Shown here in pieces: positions 8,689 through 17,125 of a stretch of DNA of 64,000 nt (the first letter of the stretch is position 1; each line of letters opens with the position of its first letter). Below the pieces are notes generated by a model. It made no database searches and was not told where the DNA came from. It saw only the letters and a program-made list of their open reading frames with translations. Position numbers and translations under genes: made by a program. Origin of the DNA: Bryobacterales bacterium (lineage in GTDB: Bacteria; Acidobacteriota; Terriglobia; Bryobacterales; UBA6623); the NCBI GenBank assembly GCA_026713545.1, contig JAPOOG010000157.1, positions 62,001-126,000 on the forward strand. The letters run 5' to 3'.

Positions 8689-8936
8689 TTGCTGCCCTGA
8701 CGGAAACCACCCGGGTGAGGGCCCGCCACGACCTCGGCCCGGCACATGTAGGTGCTTGCGGACCGTGCCGGTTGGTTCGGTCGCAGTTTCAAACTCCTTT
8801 CCCACGAGATGGCTTGGCTTGATGAACCTCGTCATCCAACACAGGATGGACTTGATCCTCGATGGCTCTGATTCACTAACTCCGGAGACCGAAATGTCCC
8901 TTGCCCACGGAGTTTGACCGTGATGAGGAATACTCG

Positions 8937-11900
8937 ATGAGACAACGGTTCCGTGCAGTTGCGGCAATAGCAATCTTCTTGAGCGTGCCCGACGCTGCCC
9001 TCGGTCAGGCGGCGGACGGACACCTCGTCGGAACCGTTCTCGACCAGACCGGTGCATCCATTCCGGGCAGCGCCGTGACGGTCGAGAACGTCAACACCGG
9101 CGTGCTATGGAACCAGCAGACCGACGAACGCGGTGCCTACCGATTCAACAATCTCCCGGTCGGGGAGTACACGCTGTCCGCCGCTTCGGAAGGCTTCGCT
9201 CCGGCGATGCTTTCCGGAATTGCCGTCTCCCTCAATCGCGCGACCACCGCCAACATCAGCCTCGAGTTGGGCGAGGTTCAGACGGCAGTCGAGGTCACCG
9301 CAGCCTCGGCGCAGATCGACACGACAACCGCGACCGTGGGAGAGTCTTTCGATGTCCGCCAAGCGCTCTACAGCCCGAGTTCCGATTTGGCTCTCGGAGT
9401 GCTGAACCTCTCGCTGCAAGGCGCCGGAGTCGCTTCGAGCGGGGGCACCGGCTTGGGTGAAGGTCCGTCGATCGGCGGCCAAAGGCCCCGTAATAACAAC
9501 TTCATGATCGAGGGGGTCGACAACAACGACAAGGGCGTCACCGGGAGGGTCGTCGATGTGCCCAACGAGGCAGTGGCCGAGTTCTCCCTGCTGCAGAACC
9601 AGTACGGTGCGGAATTCGGCCGCTCCACTGGTGGGCAGTTCAACACGGTCGTCAAGAGCGGGACCAACGAGATCCACGGTTCCCTGTACGAGTACTTCTC
9701 GAATCGTCATCTGAATGCGATCGACGAGTCCAACAAACGACGAGGCATTCATGAGAACCCGCGCCTGGACGACAATCGCTTCGGGGGCACGGTCGGCGGT
9801 CCCGTCATCCGGAACCGGCTCTTCTACTTCGGTACGTTCCAAATGAATCCAGTCGGGCTGGCCTCCGCCCCGGGCCGTCCCTTCTCGTCGCCAACGGCTG
9901 AGGGTTTCGCCGCCTTGGAACGCATCCAGGGACTTTCGAGCACAAATCTGGAAGTGTTGCAGCGCTACGTGCCTCCGGCTCCGGCTGCCGAGCGCACAAC
10001 GACGGTTTTGGGGACTGAGATTCCGATTGGGGTATTGCCGATCAATGTACCTGCGTTCCAGGACAATCGCTCCTGGCTGGTCAGCGTGGACTACACAGGG
10101 GAGCAAGGAGACCAACTACGTTTCCGCTACATCCGCAACGCGAGCAGAGCGATCGATCCGAGTACGCTCCCGGACCTTCCCGATTTCTCCAGCCAACGCA
10201 CTCTCTCCAGGCAACTCGTCTCGCTCTCTTACTTCCGCACTTTGTCTTCACGATGGTTCAACGAGACCAGGCTCGGTTTCAGCCGGTCGTCCGACAACAT
10301 CCCGGCGGGCGATTTCGAGTTTCCCGGGCTGGACTCTTTTCCGAATATCACGATCGAGCAGGATCTCGACATCCAGATCGGCCCGTACCCCGTCGCACCC
10401 CAGCGAGGAGTCCTGAACACCTACCAGCTCGTCAACAATGCAACCTTCGTAGATGGCAGGCACACGCTGAAGTTCGGCGTCGACGTCAGACGGAACATCA
10501 CCTCCGAATTGTTCGTGCAAAGGCAACGAGGCGATTACAACTACTCCTCCCTCGAACGCTTCCTGCTCGACTTGAACCCCGATATTCAAGCCGAGCGCAA
10601 CACCGGTGGAGGCGTTTACCACGGGAACAACACCGAGTTCTATTCGTATTTCAGCAGCGAGACCAAGATCCGACGCAACCTCACTCTCACTCTCGGCCTC
10701 CGCCACGAATACAAGGGCATACCGTACGGAGACACACTGCAACAGTTGAACTCGATCTCGAGCGTTCCGGGAGTGCTGACTTTCCGCGCACCGAGGCCGC
10801 AGAGACGCAACTTCGCACCCAGAACCGGGTTGGCCTGGTCACCGGGCTCCAAGGGGAAGACGGTCTTCCGTGCAGGCTTCGGGGTCGCGTACGACACCTA
10901 TTTCACGAACCTCGGCCAACTGCAGAAGCCGCCCCAGTTGGAGAACACGTTCCGGGGCGACCCCACAGTCGATACGCCGAATTACCTCGCGAACGGCGGC
11001 ATCCGCCCCGATCAGCGGCCGGAGGAGCTCGACGAGCAGACGGCCCGTGCAATCACTTCGACCTACATCCCCGACCAGCATCTGCCTTATTCCCTCCAGT
11101 GGAATTTCGGGATCGAAAGAGTTGTCGCAGAGGATTACACGCTGTCCGCGCGCTACCTCGGCACTCGCGGAGTCCGACTTTTTACGCAGACCGTCCTGCC
11201 GCTCATGGCCCGGGCAACTCCGCGTCGCTCGCTGCCCACGTTCTTCCAGCGGCCGTCGCAGTCCGAGCTGGACGCGCTGACCCTTACCCTTGACGACATC
11301 GACGCGCAGCCGATTTCCCTGCCGGAGTTCGCCAACGCCGGATTCAGCCCGTTTATCTTCGCCTTCCCGAACCGCGGCAACTCGATCTACCACGGGCTCG
11401 CGACCGAGGTGAAGCGGAGGTTCTCGAACGGTCTTCAGTTCATCGCCGCCTATACCTGGAGTAAGAACATCGACGACAGCACTGCCGATCTCTTCTCAAC
11501 GCTTCTAGCTCCACGGCGGCCTCAGGACTTCCAGGACATGCGCGCCGAACGCGGACGATCATTCCTCGACCGCACGCATCGCTTCACGATGACTTGGGTC
11601 TACGAGGCTCCGTGGTACCGCAAGTCGCGACACTGGTTTCGCAAGAACCTGCTGGGCAACTGGGTGCTTTCCGGCATGTACACGGCCGAGTCGCCGCAAT
11701 ACGCTACGGTGCAGAGCGGACTCGATTCCAACCGCAACCTGGACGGCGCCACGGATCGGGTCGTGATCAATCCCAACGGCGCCGACCGCACGGGTAGCGA
11801 TGTGACCGCGCTGACGAACAGTGACGGGCAAGTTGTCGGCTACCTGGCTGACAACCCCAATGCCCGCTACGTCAAGGCGGGGCCCGGAGTCCATCCGAAC

Positions 11901-12185
11901 GGTGGGCGCAACACGCTGCCGCTGCGAGGCATCAACAACTTTGACGTAAGCGTGAGCAAGCGGTTTTCGGTGGGCGAGTCCAAGGCGGTCGAGTTCCGAG
12001 CCGCGTTTTATAACGCGCTCAACCACCCCCAGTTCACTCCCGGGTCGCTCAACAGCGTGCGAGCGGTCTCCTCCAACATCACGCGCAACAACCTGATCCC
12101 CGGACACCCGGTGTTCGACCGGCCGGATCAGGTTTACCCCAGCCACGCCCGCGATATCCACTTGGTCCTGCGGTTTACGTTCTAA
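8937..12185 (+). CDS. Oar-like TonB-dependent outer-membrane receptor
   Basis: About 1082 residues. After a signal peptide ending DAALGQ, an N-terminal carboxypeptidase-regulatory-like (CarboxypepD_reg) domain is seen (GTVLDQTGASIPGSAVTVEN, DERGAYRFNNLPVGEYTLSA). A plug region follows (GGQRPRNNNFMIEGVDNND; GGQFNTVVKSGTNEIHGSLY), then a long beta-barrel that ends in the C-terminal aromatic DIHLVLRFTF needed for Bam-dependent assembly. Such receptors are strongly expanded in Acidobacteriota and transport unknown substrates, probably glycans or peptides. An ATG-equivalent at 8901 is in frame, but the start at 8937 directly precedes the signal peptide and has GATGAGGA upstream. Confidence 0.92.
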   Translation: MRQRFRAVAAIAIFLSVPDAALGQAADGHLVGTVLDQTGASIPGSAVTVENVNTGVLWNQQTDERGAYRFNNLPVGEYTLSAASEGFAPAMLSGIAVSLNRATTANISLELGEVQTAVEVTAASAQIDTTTATVGESFDVRQALYSPSSDLALGVLNLSLQGAGVASSGGTGLGEGPSIGGQRPRNNNFMIEGVDNNDKGVTGRVVDVPNEAVAEFSLLQNQYGAEFGRSTGGQFNTVVKSGTNEIHGSLYEYFSNRHLNAIDESNKRRGIHENPRLDDNRFGGTVGGPVIRNRLFYFGTFQMNPVGLASAPGRPFSSPTAEGFAALERIQGLSSTNLEVLQRYVPPAPAAERTTTVLGTEIPIGVLPINVPAFQDNRSWLVSVDYTGEQGDQLRFRYIRNASRAIDPSTLPDLPDFSSQRTLSRQLVSLSYFRTLSSRWFNETRLGFSRSSDNIPAGDFEFPGLDSFPNITIEQDLDIQIGPYPVAPQRGVLNTYQLVNNATFVDGRHTLKFGVDVRRNITSELFVQRQRGDYNYSSLERFLLDLNPDIQAERNTGGGVYHGNNTEFYSYFSSETKIRRNLTLTLGLRHEYKGIPYGDTLQQLNSISSVPGVLTFRAPRPQRRNFAPRTGLAWSPGSKGKTVFRAGFGVAYDTYFTNLGQLQKPPQLENTFRGDPTVDTPNYLANGGIRPDQRPEELDEQTARAITSTYIPDQHLPYSLQWNFGIERVVAEDYTLSARYLGTRGVRLFTQTVLPLMARATPRRSLPTFFQRPSQSELDALTLTLDDIDAQPISLPEFANAGFSPFIFAFPNRGNSIYHGLATEVKRRFSNGLQFIAAYTWSKNIDDSTADLFSTLLAPRRPQDFQDMRAERGRSFLDRTHRFTMTWVYEAPWYRKSRHWFRKNLLGNWVLSGMYTAESPQYATVQSGLDSNRNLDGATDRVVINPNGADRTGSDVTALTNSDGQVVGYLADNPNARYVKAGPGVHPNGGRNTLPLRGINNFDVSVSKRFSVGESKAVEFRAAFYNALNHPQFTPGSLNSVRAVSSNITRNNLIPGHPVFDRPDQVYPSHARDIHLVLRFTF

Positions 12186-12284
12186 CGCGAGGAGCAGATA
12201 CCCCCAGCGACCCCGTCGATGCTGTGCGGCAGTGACGTCTTGCGCCGGCCGCTCTCGGCCTGCACTCAAACGAACTCGGAGCTC

Positions 12285-12466
12285 TATCCTACATGTCTCA
12301 CCACGAGGCGAGGTGAAGTGCGTGAGAGGGCCGTCAGGACGAGGCGCGAGCCGCTTGGCGCGCGCAGGCGTACTTGACAGTACGTCGAGCACGGCCAGCA
12401 AGCGCAACGAAGTCATGGCGGTCGTATCGCGTGCTTCGACCGTCGGGTGGTGAGACATGCAGGCTA
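12285..12466 (+). repeat. Terminal-inverted-repeat element, copy 2
   Basis: Left end CTACATGTCTCACCACGAGG, right end GGGTGGTGAGACATGCAGGC plus TA, which are inverted copies of each other around CATGTCTCACCAC. The interior carries GTGAGAGGGCCGTCAGGACG, TTGACAGTACGTCGAGCACG and GTCATGGCGGTCGTATCGCG in the same order as copies 3 and 4. It occupies the gap between two convergent genes. It has no open frame that is conserved between copies. Confidence 0.85.
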
Positions 12467-12474
12467 TGGTCCGA

Positions 12475-12945
12475 TCAGGCGGGCCGGAGGAAGTCGACGG
12501 GAGCGAATGCGACGATGCTCCATTTCGCCCCGGCGCGTGCAACCCTGACGTCGATCATGCTCCTGCGGGTCTCAACGGATCCCGCACGACCAAGAGGCGA
12601 GATCTGCAACAGCCAATCGATCCGCCCGCGAAAGGAGTCCTCTTCCTCAACGATCTCTTCGATGCGGATCGAAGAGGCCAAGTCCCTTTGTTCGGTCAGC
12701 ACGACCACGTTCGCTTCAAGTTGCGGGTACGCTTCGAAGCGCTCACGATCAAAATGGTTCAAGAACAACGCCGCGTTGCGTGCTTGCAGGGCGCGGCTCG
12801 CATCCCGCAGCATGCGCGAGACGGCCGCCTGGTCCGCTCGAGCCTCAGGGTAAGCGGCAACGAAAACAGCCAGTTGCGTGAACCGCCGTCGAGTCAATCC
12901 CACCCAGGCGCTCCCGGAAAAAACTCTACGTTCGATACTCCGCAT
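12475..12945 (-). CDS. Exported NTF2-like protein of unknown function
   Basis: A 156-residue protein whose N-terminus contains LTRRRFTQLAVFVAA, resembling a twin-arginine or Sec signal. The mature part has the alternating helix/strand pattern typical of small SnoaL/NTF2-like domains (ALQARNAALFLNHFDRERF, then SIRIEEIVEEEDSFRGRIDW, and a final strand KWSIVAFAPVDFL). The first ATG lies 20 bases inside argJ, so it is probably translationally coupled to argJ; a later start is possible. The fold assignment is by pattern only and the function is unknown. Confidence 0.6.
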   Translation of the reverse strand: MRSIERRVFSGSAWVGLTRRRFTQLAVFVAAYPEARADQAAVSRMLRDASRALQARNAALFLNHFDRERFEAYPQLEANVVVLTEQRDLASSIRIEEIVEEEDSFRGRIDWLLQISPLGRAGSVETRRSMIDVRVARAGAKWSIVAFAPVDFLRPA

Positions 12946-14104
12946 TGATCCGGATGTAATCTTCGGTCATGTCGCAGGTCCAGAATCGAGCACACCCGGA
13001 GCCGCCGCTACGAATACGAAACCGAAGGTGGATCTCGTCCGCTTCCATTGTCTTCCGGACTTCCGGCTCGTCGAAATCCGCACGGCAACCGCAGCGGCAA
13101 ACGAGAAAGCCGTTCACATGGATATCCACCTTCGACGGCTCGAATTCGACGCCGCTCGCCCCGGCGGAGGAAAGAAAGCGCCCCCAATTCGGATCAGCCC
13201 CGGCAATCGCTGTCTTGACCAGCGGGGAGTTGGCGATCGCTCTCGCGATGGTTTCAGCGGCACGCTCGCTCACCGCGCCTTCAACATCGATGGTCAGAAG
13301 CTTGCGGGCGCCCTCGCCATCGCGGGCAATCGCTACCGCCAGCGATTCGGCAACGTTGCCGAGTGCGGACTCGAACCTCGCGCGGTTCGCTTTCGTGACC
13401 GTTACTCCCGACGCGCCGTTGGCCAGCAGCAGAACCGTGTCGTTCGTCGATGTATCCGAGTCCACGGAGATGCGGTTGAAGGTTCTTCCCAACACCGTCT
13501 TCAACATCTTTCGAAGCTCGTCGGCGGGAATGGCGGCATCAGTAAAAATGTAGCTCAGCATGGTCGCCATGTTCGGCTGGATCATCCCAGCGCCCTTGGC
13601 CATACCGGCAATCCGAACCTCGCCTTCCGGCATTTCGACCACGCTCCAAGCGGTCTTCGGGACCGTGTCTGTCGTCATGATCGCTCGGGCTGCTTCCGGA
13701 AAATGCTGCTGTGAAAGCTGTCCACACAGCGTGGGAAGGACCTCGATGATGAGCTTCTCGTCAAGCGGCTCGCCAATGACGCCGGTCGATGAAACCAGAA
13801 CGCGGTTCACAGGCACACCCACGGCTTTCGCTGTTGCGCTCGCCGTTGCACGTGCTACTTTCGACATCGTCGGCGTAGCACAGTTGGCATTGCCGGCGTT
13901 GACAATGATCGCTCTACAGCGGCCCTTGGATTTCTGCAAATGCCGTTCACAGAGAACAACCGGCGCCGCCTTGACCACATTGCGTGTGAAGGCGCCCGCT
14001 GCCGTGGCCTCCGAATCCGACACCATGAGAGCCAAATCGAGCTCCGGGTTCTTTCGGATCCCGGCATGCACGGCCGCGAAACGATAGCCCAGAGGTAGAT
14101 TCAC
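12926..14104 (-). CDS. argJ: Bifunctional glutamate N-acetyltransferase / N-acetylglutamate synthase ArgJ
   Basis: A 392-residue protein matching the full length of ArgJ, which moves the acetyl group from N-acetylornithine to glutamate in cyclic arginine synthesis. The autocatalytic cleavage site is clear (KGAGMIQPNMATMLSY, nucleophile Thr after MA), and the C-terminus DYIRINAEYRT is the family's usual ending. The start is GTG at 14104, overlapping the fmt stop as GTGA, so the two genes are coupled. Whether it also makes acetyl-CoA-dependent N-acetylglutamate cannot be read from sequence. Confidence 0.95.
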   Translation of the reverse strand: MNLPLGYRFAAVHAGIRKNPELDLALMVSDSEATAAGAFTRNVVKAAPVVLCERHLQKSKGRCRAIIVNAGNANCATPTMSKVARATASATAKAVGVPVNRVLVSSTGVIGEPLDEKLIIEVLPTLCGQLSQQHFPEAARAIMTTDTVPKTAWSVVEMPEGEVRIAGMAKGAGMIQPNMATMLSYIFTDAAIPADELRKMLKTVLGRTFNRISVDSDTSTNDTVLLLANGASGVTVTKANRARFESALGNVAESLAVAIARDGEGARKLLTIDVEGAVSERAAETIARAIANSPLVKTAIAGADPNWGRFLSSAGASGVEFEPSKVDIHVNGFLVCRCGCRADFDEPEVRKTMEADEIHLRFRIRSGGSGCARFWTCDMTEDYIRINAEYRT

Positions 14105-15039
14105 TGCCGGCTCTCTCCTAATCGTTCACCCTCTTCGGGTCGATATCCTCGCACAAAGTCAAAAGCGTCGATGCGTCTCTTGCCTTCAGGCTGCACCTCG
14201 TCCACTGCGAGCGACGATGATCCCCCACAGCCTACGTGAAGTCGGCCTTCCGATGTTGAAATGCGGCCCGGCGGCGGCCCACTCTTGTCGAGAGGCCGAG
14301 CGCGGTGGATTTGCAGCCGGCGTCCTCGAAAGTAGGTATGGATGCCTGGCCATGGAGTAAACCCGCGCAGACGGTCGTAAATCCGGTGAGCCGTCAGGCT
14401 CCAATCGATCTCTCCGTCTCCGCGTTTCAGGATCGGGGCCAACGTAACCTCGTCTTCATTTTGGGGGTCCGGGATGATAGAGCCGTCTGCCAAACCCTCG
14501 AGCGTCTCGATCAGCAATGCGGCTCCGATCGGAGCCAAGCGCTGACTGAGCTGTTCAGCCGTCTCGTCGAACCCGATCGGCGTCTCGCGCTTGAGCAGCA
14601 TGTCACCGGCATCCAACTCGAAAACGATCTTCATCGTCGTCACTCCGGTTCGCGCTTCACCGTTCGCAATCGCCCAGTTGATAGGCGCGGCGCCGCGGTA
14701 CTTCGGGAGCAAGGATGCATGGACGTTGATGCAACCATAGGGAGGCAAGTCGATGATGTTCCGGGGAATGATCTGGCCATAGCCCACAACCACAATCACT
14801 TCGGGAGCGATAGCTTGGAGTCGCTCGCATGAGTCGGGAGTCTTCACGCGAAGGGGCTGAAATACCGGCAGGCCCAGGTCAAGCGCCTTCTGCTTTACCG
14901 GCGGCGGCTTCAGTATCTGCTTCCGTCCGGCGGGCCGATCGGGCTGCGTGACGATCAGTTCCACAGAGTAGCCCGCATCCACCAGAGCGGAGAGTGTCGG
15001 CACGGCGAACGCCGGCGTACCCATGAACACCACCCTCAT
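14101..15039 (-). CDS. fmt: Methionyl-tRNA formyltransferase
   Basis: About 312 residues. It formylates Met-tRNA(fMet) before translation initiation. The formyltransferase core is clear: MRVVFMGTPAFAVPTL at the N-terminus, NVHASLLPKYRGAAPINW with the catalytic Asn-His region, and a C-terminal OB-like domain (FTPWPGIHTYFRGRRLQIHR). A frame-extending ATG at 15054 lies inside the repeat element upstream; homology favours the ATG at 15039. The element ends only five bases away, so any ribosome-binding site must come from element sequence. It sits in the def-fmt-argJ cluster; def-fmt pairing is a common arrangement. Confidence 0.95.
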   Translation of the reverse strand: MRVVFMGTPAFAVPTLSALVDAGYSVELIVTQPDRPAGRKQILKPPPVKQKALDLGLPVFQPLRVKTPDSCERLQAIAPEVIVVVGYGQIIPRNIIDLPPYGCINVHASLLPKYRGAAPINWAIANGEARTGVTTMKIVFELDAGDMLLKRETPIGFDETAEQLSQRLAPIGAALLIETLEGLADGSIIPDPQNEDEVTLAPILKRGDGEIDWSLTAHRIYDRLRGFTPWPGIHTYFRGRRLQIHRARPLDKSGPPPGRISTSEGRLHVGCGGSSSLAVDEVQPEGKRRIDAFDFVRGYRPEEGERLGESRQ

Positions 15040-15044
15040 GGGCT

Positions 15045-15247
15045 TAGCCTGCATTTCTCACCACGCGGCGAGGTGAAGTGTGTGTGAGGGCCGTCAGGAC
15101 GAGGCGCGCGCCGGGCGGAGGAAAAAGGCGCGCGCTGGTGTACTTGACCGTACGTCGAGCACGGCAAGCAAGCGTTGCGAAGGAAAAGCGAAGTCATGGC
15201 GGTCGTATCGCGTGCTGCAGCCGCGCGATGGTGAGAAATGCAGGCTA
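15045..15247 (+). repeat. Terminal-inverted-repeat element, copy 3 (best-preserved ends)
   Basis: A 203-bp element with perfect 19-bp terminal inverted repeats: TAGCCTGCATTTCTCACCA at 15045-15063 and TGGTGAGAAATGCAGGCTA at 15229-15247. The interior blocks GGGCCGTCAGGACGAGGCGC, CGTACGTCGAGCACGGCAAG and GTCATGGCGGTCGTATCGCG match the other copies; an extra segment around GGAAAAGGCGCGCGC and GCGAAGGAAAAGC is specific to this copy. It fills the whole interval between def and fmt, and its last three bases are the def stop codon on the minus strand. Confidence 0.92.
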
Positions 15248-15760
15248 GTCCCACTCGCCTTTTTTTCGTAACTTCCGGATCTTGCGCTTGATGAGTTCCC
15301 GCTTGAGCGGTGTCAGGTGCCGCAGGAACAGCACCCCGTTCAAATGATCGTTCTCGTGGAGGATCGCGCGCGCCAGCAGACCATCTCCTTCCACTTCGAA
15401 ACTCCCGCCCTTCGCGTCACGCGCCCTTACAACGACCCTCTGGGCGCGTTTGACGTCCCCTTGGAACCCGGGGATACTGAGGCACCCTTCCTCGCCGATC
15501 TGTTCGCCTTCCGTCTCCAAAATTTCCGGGTTGATGAGCACGAGTTTTTGCTCAGGATCTTCTCCCGCCGAGCAGTCGATGACCGTGAGCCGCTTCAGGA
15601 GCCCGACCTGGGGTGCGGCCAGTCCGACCCCGCGGGCATCGTTCATCGTCTCGAACATATCCGCGACGAGTTGATGCAACTCGGGCTCATCGAACTCCTC
15701 GACCGGTTCGCAGCGCTGTTCGAGGACCGTGTCTCCGTATTTGATGATTTTTCTGATCAT
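15245..15760 (-). CDS. def: Peptide deformylase
   Basis: About 171 residues. It removes the formyl group from nascent proteins. All three metalloenzyme motifs are present: GVGLAAPQVG (motif 1), EEGCLSIPG (motif 2, metal-binding Cys) and HENDHLNGVLF (motif 3, HExxH). The start at MIRKIIKYGD (15760) matches family N-termini better than the frame's first ATG at 15787. The stop codon TAG is formed by the terminal inverted repeat of the element that separates def from fmt. The C-terminus is basic (KRKIRKLRKKGEWD). Confidence 0.95.
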   Translation of the reverse strand: MIRKIIKYGDTVLEQRCEPVEEFDEPELHQLVADMFETMNDARGVGLAAPQVGLLKRLTVIDCSAGEDPEQKLVLINPEILETEGEQIGEEGCLSIPGFQGDVKRAQRVVVRARDAKGGSFEVEGDGLLARAILHENDHLNGVLFLRHLTPLKRELIKRKIRKLRKKGEWD

Positions 15761-15838
15761 GCAGCCGTTCGTTCGGACGTAATCCATTTCATTCTAGATA
15801 AGAACCGGAAGGCGGCGAGACCCTCTTTCCAGCGCGAA

Positions 15839-17035
15839 CTAACGGCTTCCAGTTGTTTCGCTCGCAGGCTCGACCCGTGTCTGCCTCATCCTGCCGCTGA
15901 CCAACACGCGGGCGAGCAACTGCACGACCATAAGGCTGAGGAGAACGGCGATGCCCATCTCGAAGGGCGTTCGGATGTCTGCCACGCTCACGAGGTATGC
16001 CCCTCCGAGCGCCCCGCCGGTGAATCCGAGCGCATAGGTGCCTTCATGGATTCCACTGGCGAGGCCTTTCCGCTCATGATGGAAGCTTGTCGTCGAATAG
16101 AAGATCCCGGTGAAATAGATGTAGCCGGTCATCACGCCCGCGCACATCAGGCCCGCGGTCAGCAAAGGAGCCGTGTTGCCCGTCGCTAACAGCAGCAGAC
16201 CGAATACTGCTACCGACTGAACAGCAAACGAAGGCCACATCCGATGCCGCCAGAACTGGCTGAAGTGCAACAGAATGTACATCCCGATCACGACCGCCCG
16301 CATCGCACCCAGCATGAAGCCATGCGTCGAAGAAGGAATCTCCAAAGACGTCGCGAGCTTCGGGAAGATGAAGATCATCAAACTCGCCGTGAACGCACCG
16401 CTGAGGTTCGCCAGCCAGGCTGTCACGGCGAAGAACCGCGGCGCCGCAGAATTCTCCGGTTCGGATCTGCGTGTCGTGTCCGTAGGGATTGAGGCTGGCG
16501 GCCGGCGGCGGACTCTCAGAATCAGCGGGGCGATGATCACGCCGGCCGTCAGTGCTGTATACAGACACGCCTCGGGACCGACTTGAAACAGCAAACCTCC
16601 ACTCGACTGCCCGAAGAACACGCCCACGTTCCACCAAATGCAAAACGCCACAATCGGCGCCGACGCCGCCCGGCCGTGATCGCCGGACACTTGCCCGGCC
16701 GTGATCAAAGCCATCACGGGTGGCAACACCATTCCGGCCGCCGTCCCCGACAGCACGACCGCCACATAAACCAGCGGTGGATCCAGCGATCGCAGCGCCA
16801 CCATGAACACTACGACAAAGCCGAGTGATCCCAGCACGATCAAACGTCGTCGTCCAAACCGATCCGACAAATGACCGGAAATGCCGCAACTCGCCGCATA
16901 GGCGACGAAGTTGCACGCCCCAAGAATGCCCAACGGCATGGCGCCCTGCTGGTGCTCTGCGATGTAACGTGTCGCAGCAAAGAGAAACAGCGCCTGTACG
17001 AAGTCCGTCAGCGCAGCGATGAAATAGAGTCGCAT
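15839..17035 (-). CDS. MFS transporter
   Basis: About 398 residues with the hydrophobic pattern of twelve transmembrane helices. The major facilitator signature between helices 2 and 3 is visible as GHLSDRFGRRRLIVLGSLG. The substrate cannot be predicted from sequence. An in-frame ATG at 17068 would add a non-hydrophobic leader; the start at MRLYFIAALTDF (17035) fits the family. It is divergent from the aminotransferase gene starting at 17126, so the two may share a control region of about 90 bases. Confidence 0.85.
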   Translation of the reverse strand: MRLYFIAALTDFVQALFLFAATRYIAEHQQGAMPLGILGACNFVAYAASCGISGHLSDRFGRRRLIVLGSLGFVVVFMVALRSLDPPLVYVAVVLSGTAAGMVLPPVMALITAGQVSGDHGRAASAPIVAFCIWWNVGVFFGQSSGGLLFQVGPEACLYTALTAGVIIAPLILRVRRRPPASIPTDTTRRSEPENSAAPRFFAVTAWLANLSGAFTASLMIFIFPKLATSLEIPSSTHGFMLGAMRAVVIGMYILLHFSQFWRHRMWPSFAVQSVAVFGLLLLATGNTAPLLTAGLMCAGVMTGYIYFTGIFYSTTSFHHERKGLASGIHEGTYALGFTGGALGGAYLVSVADIRTPFEMGIAVLLSLMVVQLLARVLVSGRMRQTRVEPASETTGSR

Positions 17036-17125
17036 CGATCCATTCACTCTCGCATCCCAAACATACAAATTGTCGAAGCGGTGTTAGAATTGCTCGGCTG
17101 ACCGTCACGCTTCGAGCAATACACC

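Noticed and set aside
12290-12453. Possible small proteins translated from the TIR elements
   Set aside because: Similar peptides appear in several copies only because the DNA is repeated; frames are not preserved between copies and there is no consistent start or ribosome-binding site.
12926-13714. Plus-strand frames opposite argJ
   Set aside because: They are shadows of the high-GC argJ coding sequence; argJ has all family motifs on the minus strand.
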